Assembly (NCBI RefSeq): GCF_000429025.1
Contig: NZ_AUBB01000035.1
Span: forward strand, 19,621-83,620
DNA: 64,000 nucleotides
Direction of reading: 5' to 3'
DNA from: Actinospineispora spinosispora DSM 44797
GTDB lineage: Bacteria; Actinomycetota; Actinomycetes; Mycobacteriales; Pseudonocardiaceae
Shown one piece after another: positions 22,601-31,023 of this stretch (position 1 is the first letter of the stretch; each line of letters begins with the position of its first letter). Made by a program: the position numbers and the translations under genes. The notes beneath the pieces are model-generated. The model ran no database searches, had not been told where the DNA came from, and saw only the letters and a program-made list of their open reading frames with translations.

Positions 22601-23479
22601 GTGGCGACAGTCGCGCAGTGGGTGCAAGGCGCCCGTCCCCGAACCCTCCCCAATGCGATCGCTCCGGTGCTGGTCGGCACCGGCGCTGCTCTCAACGCGG
22701 GCCAGTTACGACCGGTACAGGCGGTACTCGCGCTGCTGGTCTCGATCGCCATGATCATCGGCGTCAACTACGCCAACGACTACTCCGACGGCACCCGGGG
22801 CACCGACGACAACCGCGTCGGCCCACTGCGTCTCGTCGGCTCGGGTGTGGCACCCGCCGCCTCGGTCCGCGCCGCCGCGTTCGGCTGGCTCGGCCTCGGT
22901 CTGGTCGCCGGGCTGGTCCTCGTCCTCACCACCCAGCACTGGTGGCTGCTCGCCGTCGGCGTGGTGTGCGTGCTCGCCGCCTGGTTCTACACCGGAGGCA
23001 GCAAGCCCTACGGCTACCTCGGGTTCGGCGAGGTCGCGGTGTTCCTGTTCTTCGGCCCGGTCGCGGTCCTCGGCACCACGTACGTACAGAGCGGAACACC
23101 GAACCTGCTCGCGGTGCTCGGCGCGATCGGCGTCGGACTGCTGTCCTGCTCGGTGCTCGTCACCAACAACCTGCGCGACATCGACACCGACGTCGAAGCG
23201 GGCAAGCGCACCCTGGCCGTCCGGCTGGGCGACGCGGGCACCCGCAAGCTCTACGCGGCGCTGGTGACCGTGCCGTTCGTGCTCAGCATCATCGGCGGGA
23301 TCCTCGCGCCGTGGCTGCTGATCGGGCTGCTCGCGGCACCGCTGGCCGTCTCACTGGTGCGAACGGTGCTCGGCGGTGTCAGTGGACGCGACCTCATCGC
23401 GATCCTCGGCAAGTCCGGCATGCTGATGCTGCTCTGGTCGCTGCTCACCGCCATCGGCCTCGGCCTCAGCGCCCTCTAG
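22601..23479 (+). CDS. menA: 1,4-dihydroxy-2-naphthoate polyprenyltransferase
   Basis: MenA attaches the polyprenyl tail to 1,4-dihydroxy-2-naphthoate in the membrane, giving demethylmenaquinone. The 292-residue protein has about eight or nine membrane segments and the two Asp-rich motifs of UbiA-family prenyltransferases: NYANDYSDGTRGTDD (about residue 49) and NNLRDIDTDVEAGKRT (about 188). It starts ARPRTLPNAIAPVLVG. The start is GTG 22601. The last ~129 bases are overlapped on the other strand by the DUF4229-like gene. menE and menB lie upstream on the same strand. Confidence 0.95.
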   Translation: MATVAQWVQGARPRTLPNAIAPVLVGTGAALNAGQLRPVQAVLALLVSIAMIIGVNYANDYSDGTRGTDDNRVGPLRLVGSGVAPAASVRAAAFGWLGLGLVAGLVLVLTTQHWWLLAVGVVCVLAAWFYTGGSKPYGYLGFGEVAVFLFFGPVAVLGTTYVQSGTPNLLAVLGAIGVGLLSCSVLVTNNLRDIDTDVEAGKRTLAVRLGDAGTRKLYAALVTVPFVLSIIGGILAPWLLIGLLAAPLAVSLVRTVLGGVSGRDLIAILGKSGMLMLLWSLLTAIGLGLSAL

Positions 23480-23770
23480 GGACTCACCGCGAAGCTGCGC
23501 GCGCAGCCGCTCCTTCTGCTCACGGCGCCGCGCGCCGGAGACGGCCAACGCGTTGTCCAGATCCTTGCGAAGCGAGCTGAACAGCAACAGCGACAACGGC
23601 AGCGCGACAACGAGCCCGATCAGGATCGCGACGAGCAGCGGCACACCCACCCAGGTGAGCACGGCGGCGATCACCGCGACCAGCGCGGCCCGCGCCGCGC
23701 CGTACCGGACGATCGCCACGCCGGTGCTCGGCCGAGGGGTGGATGTCTGCGGTGGGAGCTCGGGCGTCAC
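23351..23770 (-). CDS. DUF4229-like small membrane protein
   Basis: The 139-residue protein has two membrane segments (VRYGAARAALVAVIAAVLTW and VPLLVAILIGLVVALPLSLL), then RKDLDNALAVSGARRREQKE, the layout of actinobacterial DUF4229 proteins. Its function is unknown. The hydrophilic C-terminal ~40 residues are encoded antisense to the end of menA, since no stop codon occurs earlier; this 129-bp overlap is unusually long. The start chosen is GTG 23770; an ATG at 23842 would add 24 residues without membrane sequence. It is divergent from the small membrane gene at 23875. Confidence 0.6.
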   Translation of the reverse strand: MTPELPPQTSTPRPSTGVAIVRYGAARAALVAVIAAVLTWVGVPLLVAILIGLVVALPLSLLLFSSLRKDLDNALAVSGARRREQKERLRAQLRGESLEGAEAEADGGEQRPEQHQHAGLAEDRDEVASTDTAEHRSHQ

Positions 23771-23874
23771 GTCAACAAGAGTACGGAAACGTGACTCTGA
23801 GGTGTGAACCTGACCGACCACCTCACCACGGACGTACCTCACGTGAGTTAGCCTCGTATCAGGAGGTGGTCGTC

Positions 23875-24075
23875 ATGCTGTTCCTCATCGCCCTGGCCGC
23901 CGCTGCGCTCGTCGGTGTCCTGCTCTGGAAACTACTCGCGCGGCAGCCGTCCGATCCGGCGAACCGGTCCACCTCGGCCCGTCCGACGGCAGCGCCGGAC
24001 GACGACCCGGAGTTCCTGCGCCAGCTCGGCGAGAAGCTGCGCCGCGAAGGCGAAGACCCGCCCCGCCGCCGCTGA
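23875..24075 (+). CDS. Small single-pass membrane protein (66 aa)
   Basis: ATG 23875 is preceded by the strong ribosome binding site AGGAGGTGGT. The protein has one N-terminal membrane helix (MLFLIALAAAALVGVLLWKL) and a polar cytoplasmic tail ending EFLRQLGEKLRREGEDPPRR. No function is known. It is divergent from the DUF4229-like gene, and a terminator hairpin follows at 24162. Confidence 0.72.
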   Translation: MLFLIALAAAALVGVLLWKLLARQPSDPANRSTSARPTAAPDDDPEFLRQLGEKLRREGEDPPRRR

Positions 24076-24161
24076 CCGCCAGAACCGGCTAGCTCAAGCT
24101 TTCCTTAACTCCGGGCTCACTTCGGCGAACCCGGCTTACTCTTCCCTTACTGATACGGCGA

Positions 24162-24196
24162 AGCCCGCCGGCTCTGAAGGGGGGAGCCGGCGGGCT
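24162..24196 (+). terminator. Rho-independent terminator
   Basis: AGCCCGCCGGCTC and GAGCCGGCGGGCT form a perfect 13-bp stem with a 9-base loop, followed by CGTTCTTT. It lies 87 bp after the small membrane protein stop codon and immediately before a mosaic repeat block. Confidence 0.8.
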
Positions 24197-24199
24197 CGT

Positions 24200-24385
24200 T
24201 CTTTGGGCCTGTTCCGCGCGGAGTTTTTCTGTGACCACCCCCTCGGCTTCGCCGTCGGGGGTACTCCCAGAAAAACAAGCCGACTTCGTCGGCCGAGCGC
24301 GCGCTTGTCTGGTTGCGTTCTGCTTCGCCTGGTGCGTTTATTGCAGTGCTTCGCACTGAACCCCCTGCGGGGAGACTTGCGGAGC
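24200..24385 (+). repeat. Mosaic intergenic repeat (copy 2 of 4)
   Basis: It starts TTGGGCCTGTTCCGCGCGG and contains the T/A-flanked hairpin (TTTTTCTG...CAGAAAAA, compensated relative to copy 1 where the arms read CCG/CGG). It then carries GCGCGCTTGTCTGGTTGCG and GCAGTGCTTCGCACTG followed by CCCCCTGCGGGG, shared with the copy at 63625. No gene is present here. Confidence 0.75.
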
Positions 24386-24416
24386 CAGCTGGGTGGGTGG
24401 CGTGGTCCCGTCGTGT

Positions 24417-24488
24417 TTGCATGATCACCACGGTGTGGTGGCTGATTTTCCTCGTGAGATCAGCCATGAGGCCGTGGTGATCATGCAA
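24417..24488. repeat. Long hairpin TTGCATGATCACCACGG
   Basis: TTGCATGATCACCACGG (from 24417) pairs perfectly with its complement ending at 24488. An inner stem GGCTGAT/ATCAGCC closes a 12-base loop. Only one copy is seen in the window. No gene end is adjacent. Confidence 0.7.
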
Positions 24489-24586
24489 CGGGCGACACCG
24501 CGCACCCTGCGGTGATCACCCAAAGCGCCCACTGCACCCCATGGGCGCGGCGCAGCCGTGACCGCACTTGGCGCCGCAGACTTCCC

Positions 24587-24752
24587 CCGTCCCCGCGATC
24601 CTGGCCCGCACTTGGCGTGGTCGGGCGGTGTCAACCCTGAAACCTCGCCCCCGAGCCCGCGCAACCAGGAACCAGCGCGAGGCCGGCGTCAGCCGGGGGT
24701 TGATACCGCCCGACCACGCCAAGACACTGGATGGCCAGCGGGGACACCCCAG
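24587..24752. repeat. Palindromic repeat CTTGGCGTGGTCGGGCGG (copy 1 of 3)
   Basis: The core 24611-24723 starts CTTGGCGTGGTCGGGCGG and ends with its complement; the arms extend through TCAACCC/GGGTTGA. Conserved flanks outside the core (CCCCGCGATCCTGGCCCGCA on the left; ACTGGATGGCCAGCGGGGAC on the right) recur around the inverted copy at 42180-42352, so the repeated unit is about 165 bp. A third copy is cut by the window end at 63952. It lies 23 bp from the ParA-like stop codon. Confidence 0.85.
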
Positions 24753-24775
24753 TACCCCGCAACCGGAAAGAGCGC

Positions 24776-26155
24776 TCATTCCTCCTTGAACGCGTCCGCC
24801 ACAGCGGCGGCCAGCTCCAGCAGGGCCACCCGGGTAGCCGGCGACACCCGGTCCAGGTCCAGCTCGGCGCCCTCTTCGAGGTGCGAGTCGTACGGAATCC
24901 GGACCACGGCCCGGCACCGGGCGGCGAAGTGCTCGGCGACCCGGTTCAGGTCCACATGCCCTGACCCACGCCGAACCGAGTTGATCACCGCAACGGAGTT
25001 GGCGACCAGCTCGCCGTGGCCGTGAGCGTCGAGCCAGTCCATGGTCGCCGACGCGCTGCGGGCCCCGTCGATCGATCCGGACGACACGATGACCAGCGAG
25101 TCGGCCAGTCCGAGCACCCCGTACATCGCCGAGTGCATCAGTCCGGTGCCGCAGTCGGTCAGCACGATGTTGTAGAAGTGCTCCAGCAGTGCGACGGTCC
25201 GCCGGTACTCCTCCTCGCTGAACGCCTCGGACACCGCCGGGTCCTGCTCGGACGCCAGGACCTCCAGCCGCGACGGCCCCTGCGAGGTGTACGCGCGGAC
25301 GTCGGTGTAGCGGCGGATGCGCTGCGCGTCGCGCAGCAGGTGCCGCACCGTCGCGGTCGTTTCGAGCGGGATCTTCTGGCTCAGCGTCCCCCGGTCCGGG
25401 TTCGCGTCGACGGCGATGACCCGGTCGCCGCGCAGCGACGCGAACGTGGCCCCCAGGGTCGCGGTCACCGTCGTCTTGCCCACGCCGCCCTTGAGGCTCA
25501 GCATGGCGATCCGGTGGCAGCCGTAGAGCGGCTGGTTGACCCGCAGCGTCAGCTCCTGTTTCTGCTGGTCGCTCTGGCCCTGGCCGAGGTTGATCAGCCC
25601 CCGGGACAGCACGAACAGCAGGTGCCGCCAGCCGCTGCGGGGTGGCATCTTGATGTGCTGCAGCAGCCGCGCCGAGGACAGTTCCTCGGGGTGCCCGTTC
25701 AGACCGCCGTCGACCCTGGCGCGCTGCGCCTCCTCCGCGGCGACGGCGCCCGGCTCGACCCAGCGTGCCGGCGGGCGATGCTCCGGCCAGCTCGACGGCG
25801 CCGGCCGACGCTCGGCGACCGGTTGGGGTTGCGTCTCCGGTTCGTCGAGCTCCCGGTCGAGCTCGTCCTCCAGATCGGGGCTCGAGGGCTCCGCGCGGCC
25901 GCCGGCCTGCTCGGGCACGGTGGCGTGACCGTTCGTCGCGGGGTCGGCGGACGTCGGCAGGCGCTCGGTGTTCGGCTCGGGATGACCGTCGACCGGCTCC
26001 GCCGTGTCCTGGTCGAAGGGCTCGTCGGCGTCCGCTAAGCGTTCCGCGTCGTCGTGGTCCGTACCGTTCGAGGTCGATGGGGTGGTTTCCCATCCGCGCC
26101 CCTTGGCCAGGTAGCCCACCGTGCCGGGTGGGTACTCCCGCTGCCCCTGGTCCAC
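24776..26155 (-). CDS. MinD/ParA-like ATPase with a long acidic N-terminal extension
   Basis: The 459-residue protein has a disordered Glu/Asp/Pro-rich N-terminus (about 1-190) and a MinD/ParA ATPase domain with deviant Walker A SLKGGVGKTTVTATLG (about residue 225), VDANPDRGTLSQ, the Asp of VLTDCGTGLMHS and SGSIDGARSASATMDWL. Similar proteins act in ESX secretion (EspI-like) or are uncharacterised; Rv0530 occupies the same position next to ccsA in M. tuberculosis, as recalled. The start is GTG 26155 with ribosome binding site GAAGGAG. ATP-driven positioning or export is inferred. It lies 99 bp downstream of the ccsB stop in the same direction. Confidence 0.82.
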   Translation of the reverse strand: MDQGQREYPPGTVGYLAKGRGWETTPSTSNGTDHDDAERLADADEPFDQDTAEPVDGHPEPNTERLPTSADPATNGHATVPEQAGGRAEPSSPDLEDELDRELDEPETQPQPVAERRPAPSSWPEHRPPARWVEPGAVAAEEAQRARVDGGLNGHPEELSSARLLQHIKMPPRSGWRHLLFVLSRGLINLGQGQSDQQKQELTLRVNQPLYGCHRIAMLSLKGGVGKTTVTATLGATFASLRGDRVIAVDANPDRGTLSQKIPLETTATVRHLLRDAQRIRRYTDVRAYTSQGPSRLEVLASEQDPAVSEAFSEEEYRRTVALLEHFYNIVLTDCGTGLMHSAMYGVLGLADSLVIVSSGSIDGARSASATMDWLDAHGHGELVANSVAVINSVRRGSGHVDLNRVAEHFAARCRAVVRIPYDSHLEEGAELDLDRVSPATRVALLELAAAVADAFKEE

Positions 26156-26254
26156 CGTTCTCCTTCGCACCACATGTCACATGCGCAACCGCACCCCCGG
26201 GACCGTAGTACGGAGTGCTCTGTTATGCGAGTGTCATCAAGTGGGTACTGTGCG

Positions 26255-27217
26255 TTAGCCGAGACCAGCGTAGGAGTGTAGACCGGTCGTCACCAAGTTG
26301 ACGAAGAAAAGATTGAACAACACGGCCGCGAAGCCCAGCACATTGATCCAGGCGGCCCAGCCGGTCCGCCATCCCGCAGTCGAACGGGCGTGCAGGTAGC
26401 AGGCGTAGACGACCCAGACCACGAAGGCGACCGTCTCCTTCGGGTCCCAGCCCCAGTAGCGTCCCCAGGCCGCCTCGGCCCAGATCGCGCCGCACATGAT
26501 GGCGAACGTGTACAGCGGGAACGAGAAGACGCAGATGCGGTAGGCGATGCGGTCCAGGGCGTCCGCGGTGGGCAGCACGCTGGTGAACCGGCCGTCCGTA
26601 CCGTAGCGGCGAACCAGGAACAGCATGCTCGCCACACCGGACACGATCAGCAGACCGGACGAGATGCTGATCGCGGTGACGTGGATGACCAGCCAGTACG
26701 ACTGCAGCGCGGGCATCACCGGAGCTGCGCGCACGTACAGCGAGGTTCCCGCGAGGAACAGCAGGATCTCGACGGGCAGTAGCACCCAGATGCCGACCGG
26801 CCGCAGCGACGGCGTCTTGCGCAGCATCACGAGCCAGCCCACGACGGCCATCAGGCAGATCGCCGAGATGAACTCGTACATGTTGCCCCACGGCCAGCGA
26901 TCGGCCGAGACACCGCGCAGCACGATCGAGACGACGTGCAGCAGCGCACCCAGCACGGTGAGCGCGACACCCATCCGACCGAAGCGCTCCGGCCACGGCC
27001 GGCCCTCGGGCCGCTCCGTCTCGGCGGGCGGCTCGGGCGAGGCGGTGTCGTCGGCGCCCGCGGGCACCGAGACCGGCACCCGCGCGGTCCGGACCGCCAC
27101 CATGACCCTGGTCCTGGCGTACTCGCCGAGGTGCAGGACCATCGCCAGCAGGTAGATCGCGACCGCGGAATGGAATGCGTAGTCGCTGTAGGTCGCCAGT
27201 GTCTCGTTGACCGGCAT
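26255..27217 (-). CDS. ccsB: System II cytochrome c biogenesis protein CcsB/CcsA (ResC)
   Basis: This 320-residue integral membrane protein is the heme-handling half of the System II cytochrome c synthase. It has about eight membrane segments and the WWD-type motif WGRYWGWDPKETVAF (near residue 250), flanked by histidines in LLHVVSIVLRG, LVIHVTAIS and TTGLHSYAG that are expected heme ligands. It delivers heme with ResB to apocytochrome c on the outer face. It is the last gene of the operon hemL-phosphatase-resA-ccdA-resB-ccsB, 18 bp after resB. In this and related actinomycetes it matures the cytochrome bcc complex. Confidence 0.94.
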   Translation of the reverse strand: MPVNETLATYSDYAFHSAVAIYLLAMVLHLGEYARTRVMVAVRTARVPVSVPAGADDTASPEPPAETERPEGRPWPERFGRMGVALTVLGALLHVVSIVLRGVSADRWPWGNMYEFISAICLMAVVGWLVMLRKTPSLRPVGIWVLLPVEILLFLAGTSLYVRAAPVMPALQSYWLVIHVTAISISSGLLIVSGVASMLFLVRRYGTDGRFTSVLPTADALDRIAYRICVFSFPLYTFAIMCGAIWAEAAWGRYWGWDPKETVAFVVWVVYACYLHARSTAGWRTGWAAWINVLGFAAVLFNLFFVNLVTTGLHSYAGLG

Positions 27218-27235
27218 CGGGGGTGAGCCTCCCGG

Positions 27236-28864
27236 CTATCTGTTCTCGTCCGAAACGGCCGGCAGCAGTTCCGCGCGCAGCCGGTCGAACTCCTCGCCGT
27301 AACCGGCCTGGTCGGTGCGTGCCAACCCGCCGATCTCCACCACGGTACGTCCCGGCTGGTCGGCCTGGTCAGCCGGGCTGATGCGGACCCAGAACCGGCG
27401 GCGTTTGATGCTCAGCGAGCCCGCCAGACCGATCAGGATCAGTACCGCGAACACCAGCACGAACTCCTGGGCCGGGTCGTGCGAGATCTGCAGGTTCGTC
27501 CACTGCCCGACGCCGTCGAACCGGACCGTGGTGCCGTCGTCCAGCGTCGCGCGCTGACCGATCATCAGGTTCATCCTGACGACCTTCTTCAACGCACCCG
27601 ACTCGACCTGGCGCTGGTCGATCTCGAAGATCGACTGTCCTCGACCGTCGTCGAGCCCCAGGTCGCCCCGGTAGATGTCGACCGCGACCTCGGGGTTCTC
27701 CAGCGACGGATAGACCGAGGTGATCAGTGTCCCGCCGGACGAGGTGGGCGCCAGCAGCCCGGTGACCGCGATCTGGTTGCGCCGCCGCGCCGCCTCGTCG
27801 GGCAGCCCCGGCCGGTCGAACTTCGTGGCGCCCTCGGACAGCATCGTCGAGGGGTCCATCGGCTTCCACTGGATGGCCTGGGTCCGCGAGGTGCCGTCCG
27901 GCCAGGTCACGGTGAACCGCGGCGCGTAGCCGTTACCGAGCTGGTAGACCCGGTCGCCGGCGATCCGCAGCGGCGAGTTCACCTCCAGCGGGTACGGGTG
28001 CCACGGCCCGGCAGAACCGGCGTCGAGGTCGGCACCCGCCTGGTAGCCGATGTCGGCGCGGTAGTGCGAGGGCTGGCCGTTCGGCAGGTAGGTGGCGTGG
28101 AAGTCATCGACCTTGATGCAGAACGGAGTGAGCTGGGTGCCATCCACCCAGGCGCCGGCGCGGAACGTGTCGTAGTTGAGGATGCCGGTGTTGCAGAACT
28201 GGTCACCGTTCGCCATGACGATGACGTTGCCCTCGTAGCCGAACAGCTTCCCGAGCGCCAGCCCGACCAGCAGCCCCAGCAGCGACATGTGGAAGATCAG
28301 GTTGCCCGCCTCGCGCAGGTAGCCTTTCTCCGCCGACACCGTGTATCCGCTGTCGGTCGCGGTGACCTCACTGCGCCAGCCGCGCAGCTTCCCGGTGACC
28401 GTCGTGAGCGCCTCGTCGGGTGTGGCGTCCAGCGTGCCGATCCCGTGGTGCGGCAGCCGCGCCAGGTTGCGCGGCGTGACGACGGGCCGTGCGCGGCAGG
28501 CCTTCGCGTACTCGATGCTGCGTGGGGTCAGGCAGCCGATGAGCGAGACGAACAGCAGCAGGTAGATCGCTGCGAACCAGGGGCTGGCGAAGACGTCGAA
28601 GAAACCCAGCTTTTCCAGCGGCGGCCCGATGGTCGGATGCTGCTCGAGGTACTCGGCGACCTTCGCCTCGTTGATCGGGTGCTGCGGCAGCAGGGCGCCC
28701 GGCATCGAGGCCAGCGCGAGCAGGAACAACAGGATGAGCGCCGTGCGCATGCTGGTCAGCCCGCGCCAGGTGTTGCGCAGGAACGCCAGCCAGGTCCAGC
28801 CGAGCCGTGGCTCGCGGCCGGGTGAGTCCGTGTCGGGCGCCTTCGGCGGGGTCGAGATGCTCAT
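27236..28864 (-). CDS. resB: System II cytochrome c biogenesis protein ResB
   Basis: ResB partners CcsB to attach heme to apocytochrome c. The 542-residue protein has an N-terminal cytoplasmic stretch, three membrane helices (SMRTALILLFLLALASMPG; AAIYLLLFVSLIGCLTP; LIFHMSLLGLLVGLALG), a large extracytoplasmic domain (about 210-450) and a final helix (EFVLVFAVLILIGLAG). The start ATG overlaps the ccdA stop (TGATG). Two cysteines at FCNTGILN and PFCIKVDD may form a disulfide in the outer domain. The operon context is fully consistent. Confidence 0.95.
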   Translation of the reverse strand: MSISTPPKAPDTDSPGREPRLGWTWLAFLRNTWRGLTSMRTALILLFLLALASMPGALLPQHPINEAKVAEYLEQHPTIGPPLEKLGFFDVFASPWFAAIYLLLFVSLIGCLTPRSIEYAKACRARPVVTPRNLARLPHHGIGTLDATPDEALTTVTGKLRGWRSEVTATDSGYTVSAEKGYLREAGNLIFHMSLLGLLVGLALGKLFGYEGNVIVMANGDQFCNTGILNYDTFRAGAWVDGTQLTPFCIKVDDFHATYLPNGQPSHYRADIGYQAGADLDAGSAGPWHPYPLEVNSPLRIAGDRVYQLGNGYAPRFTVTWPDGTSRTQAIQWKPMDPSTMLSEGATKFDRPGLPDEAARRRNQIAVTGLLAPTSSGGTLITSVYPSLENPEVAVDIYRGDLGLDDGRGQSIFEIDQRQVESGALKKVVRMNLMIGQRATLDDGTTVRFDGVGQWTNLQISHDPAQEFVLVFAVLILIGLAGSLSIKRRRFWVRISPADQADQPGRTVVEIGGLARTDQAGYGEEFDRLRAELLPAVSDENR

Positions 28865-29640
28865 CAGATCGGCGGGGTGAAGCCGGCGAGGGACGTCTGC
28901 AGCTGGGCGACGAGTATGCCCCACACGCCGGTCAGCAACAGCACTCCGACCACGACGAGCAGCGCTCCCCCGGTCACCTGGACGGCGCGCACGTGACGGC
29001 GCAGCCAGCCCAGCGCCCGCACCGCACGGGAGGCACCCACCGCGATCAGCACGAACGGCAACCCGAGCCCCGCGCAGTAGGCGAGCGTGAGCACCACACC
29101 GCGCAGCGACTCCCCACCGGTGCCCGCCGCGACCGCGACCACCCCGGCGAGCGTCGGCCCGATGCACGGCACCCAGCCGAGCCCGAACACCGCACCCAGC
29201 AGCGGAGCGCCCCACAGCCCCGCCCTGGGGACCAGATGGACGCGCTTCTCCCGGGACAGCATGGGCACGAGCCCGACGAAGGCCAGCCCCATGACGATCG
29301 TGACGACGCCGCCGATCCGCTGGATGAGCTCCTGATTGTTGGTCAGCGCGTCGGCCAGCTGGACGACACCGACCATGATCGCGCCGAACACGACGGTGAA
29401 CCCCGCGACGAACAACGCCGCGGCACCCGCGACCCGCCACCGCCCGCTGCGCTGCTGGCTGGCCTCGAGCTCGGTGACCGGCGGCGCATCGGCTCCGACG
29501 AGTCCGGCGAGGTAGGCGAGATAACCGGGCACCAGCGGCACGACACACGGCGAGGCGAAACTGACCGCCCCCGCCGCGACCGCCACCCCGACCGCGAGTA
29601 GCAGCGGTCCCGAGATGGTGAGGGTCGTGGTGGCGTCCAT
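28864..29640 (-). CDS. ccdA: Thiol-disulfide transporter CcdA
   Basis: CcdA carries reducing equivalents across the membrane to ResA and apocytochrome c. The 258-residue protein has six membrane helices and the two redox cysteines in FASPCVVPLVPGY (Cys32) and GWVPCIGPTLAG (Cys159). It begins at ATG 29640 and ends overlapping the resB start. A hairpin repeat lies 64-137 bp upstream, between it and resA, so transcription may be reduced or reinitiated here even though the genes work together. Confidence 0.94.
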   Translation of the reverse strand: MDATTTLTISGPLLLAVGVAVAAGAVSFASPCVVPLVPGYLAYLAGLVGADAPPVTELEASQQRSGRWRVAGAAALFVAGFTVVFGAIMVGVVQLADALTNNQELIQRIGGVVTIVMGLAFVGLVPMLSREKRVHLVPRAGLWGAPLLGAVFGLGWVPCIGPTLAGVVAVAAGTGGESLRGVVLTLAYCAGLGLPFVLIAVGASRAVRALGWLRRHVRAVQVTGGALLVVVGVLLLTGVWGILVAQLQTSLAGFTPPI

Positions 29641-29703
29641 CGACTGCCAGGGTATGCAGCGCCGCCTGAGGCCATTCCCCCGGGTCACCGGCGACCTGTC
29701 GAG

Positions 29704-29777
29704 GGCACTTTGCACGTGTTCGTGCTGCGTCGCATATGTCCGGACATGTGCGACGCAGCACGTAGATGTGCAAAGCC
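29704..29777. repeat. TGCGTCGCA-family hairpin (copy 1 of 3)
   Basis: CGTGCTGCGTCGCA and TGCGACGCAGCACG form the inner stem with an ATGTCC/GGACAT continuation, and GGCACTTTGCAC and GTGCAAAGCC form a less perfect outer stem. Related hairpins are at 42430-42497 and 63791-63873. It begins 64 bp upstream of the ccdA start and ends 36 bp from the resA stop. Confidence 0.8.
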
Positions 29778-29812
29778 GCCAGGGAGCGCCCCAGCCGACT
29801 TCGCGGTGCTGG

Positions 29813-30397
29813 TCAGTCGGTCGGGGGTTCGGCTGCCAGTTTCTGGACCGCGGGGACCAGTTCGCCGACGCGGACCGCCCTCAGGTAGATGACCGCGACC
29901 CGGTGCTGCCGGTCGAGCACGATCGTCGACGGCACGACGTTGCGCGGGAAACCGATCATCCCGCTCAGGCTGCGGCCGGGCGGATCGTAGATCGACGGGA
30001 AGGTCAGCTTGTGGTCGTGGATGAAGTCCGTCGCCGCCTGCTGGTTGTCGCGGATGTTGATGCCGAGTATCTGAACGCCCTGGGCTCCGGTGCTCTTCTG
30101 CACCTGCTCCAGGTCGTCGACCTCGGCGCGGCACGGGCCGCACCACGAGCCCCAGATGTTCAGCACCACGACCTTGCCGGGGTAGTCCTGGATACCGATC
30201 TGCTTGCCCGGCTCGAGGAGGCTGTCGCCGGAGAGCCGACGGAGCGTGCCCCGGCCCTCGGGCGGCTCGTAGTTGATGACGTCCTTGCCGTTCGGCGAGA
30301 CGAACTGGAAGTCGCCGCCGAGGTCGGCCTTCTCGTTGCCGGTGCTGCAGCCCGCCGCGAGCAGCACCGTCAACAGGACGAGCAGGGCACGTCTCAT
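29813..30397 (-). CDS. resA: Thioredoxin-like lipoprotein ResA/TlpA
   Basis: ResA reduces the heme-binding cysteines of apocytochrome c outside the membrane. The 194-residue protein has a lipoprotein signal (LLVLLTVLLAAGCSTG, acylated Cys17), a TlpA/ResA fold with active site SWCGPCRAE (Cys86, Cys89), the Glu of ResA-type proteins nearby, and NIRDNQQAATDF with the cis-Pro loop RNVVPSTIVLD. Its ATG overlaps the phosphatase stop (ATGA). It is the third gene of the operon that starts at hemL. Confidence 0.93.
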   Translation of the reverse strand: MRRALLVLLTVLLAAGCSTGNEKADLGGDFQFVSPNGKDVINYEPPEGRGTLRRLSGDSLLEPGKQIGIQDYPGKVVVLNIWGSWCGPCRAEVDDLEQVQKSTGAQGVQILGINIRDNQQAATDFIHDHKLTFPSIYDPPGRSLSGMIGFPRNVVPSTIVLDRQHRVAVIYLRAVRVGELVPAVQKLAAEPPTD

Positions 30398-31023
30398 GCG
30401 CCGGTCACCGTGGGGTCGCTGGAGCCGGCCGGTTCCTGGTAGCGGACGCCGACCAGGCGGTCCTGTTCGAACAGGAGTGTGGTCAGCGACGCCAGCCCGC
30501 ATTGGCGCTGCCGGGGGTCGTGCCACATCTTCTTGCCCTCCAGGCTGCGGCGCACCGTCCAGATCGGCAGCTGGTGCGACACGCACACGGCGGTGTGGCC
30601 GGCCGCCAGCTCACGGGCGCGGGTGATCGCCGCACGCATCCTGGTCGCGATCTCGGTGTACGGCTCGCCCCAGGACGGCCTGAACGGGTTGATCAGCTTC
30701 GGCCAGGCGGCGGGGTGGCGCAGTGCACCGTCGCCGACCGCGATGCGCTTGCCCTCGAAGACGTTCGCCGCCTCGATCAGGTTCGGCTCGGTCAGGATCT
30801 CCAGGCGGTGCGACTCGGCGATCGGCCCGGCGGTCTGCTGGGCACGCTGCAGCGGCGAAGCCAGCAGGACCGTGACGTCCTGGTCGGCCAGCGCCGTCGC
30901 CACGGTCTTGGCCTGCCACTCGCCACGCTCGGACAGCCGGTAGCCGGGCAGCCGGCCGTACAGGACCTTCTCCGGGTTGTGCACCTCGCCGTGCCGGAGC
31001 AGGTGCACGGTCGTCAGGCTCAC
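30394..31023 (-). CDS. Histidine phosphatase family protein (phosphoglycerate-mutase-like)
   Basis: The 209-residue protein belongs to the histidine phosphatase superfamily, with the catalytic LLRHGEVHNPEKV at the start, the second Arg/Glu region (SPLQRAQQTAGPI) and the second catalytic His in VCVSHQLPIWTVRR. The substrate is unknown. It begins at GTG 31023, which overlaps the hemL stop (GTGA), and ends overlapping resA. The same gene order occurs in M. tuberculosis (Rv0524-Rv0529), as recalled, so it may support heme or cytochrome c assembly, but no direct role is established. Confidence 0.87.
   Translation of the reverse strand: MSLTTVHLLRHGEVHNPEKVLYGRLPGYRLSERGEWQAKTVATALADQDVTVLLASPLQRAQQTAGPIAESHRLEILTEPNLIEAANVFEGKRIAVGDGALRHPAAWPKLINPFRPSWGEPYTEIATRMRAAITRARELAAGHTAVCVSHQLPIWTVRRSLEGKKMWHDPRQRQCGLASLTTLLFEQDRLVGVRYQEPAGSSDPTVTGA

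Noticed and set aside
24417..24488. Possible tRNA or small-RNA gene suggested by the strong stems
   Set aside because: A cloverleaf with T-loop and anticodon stem cannot be drawn; it is a simple long hairpin.
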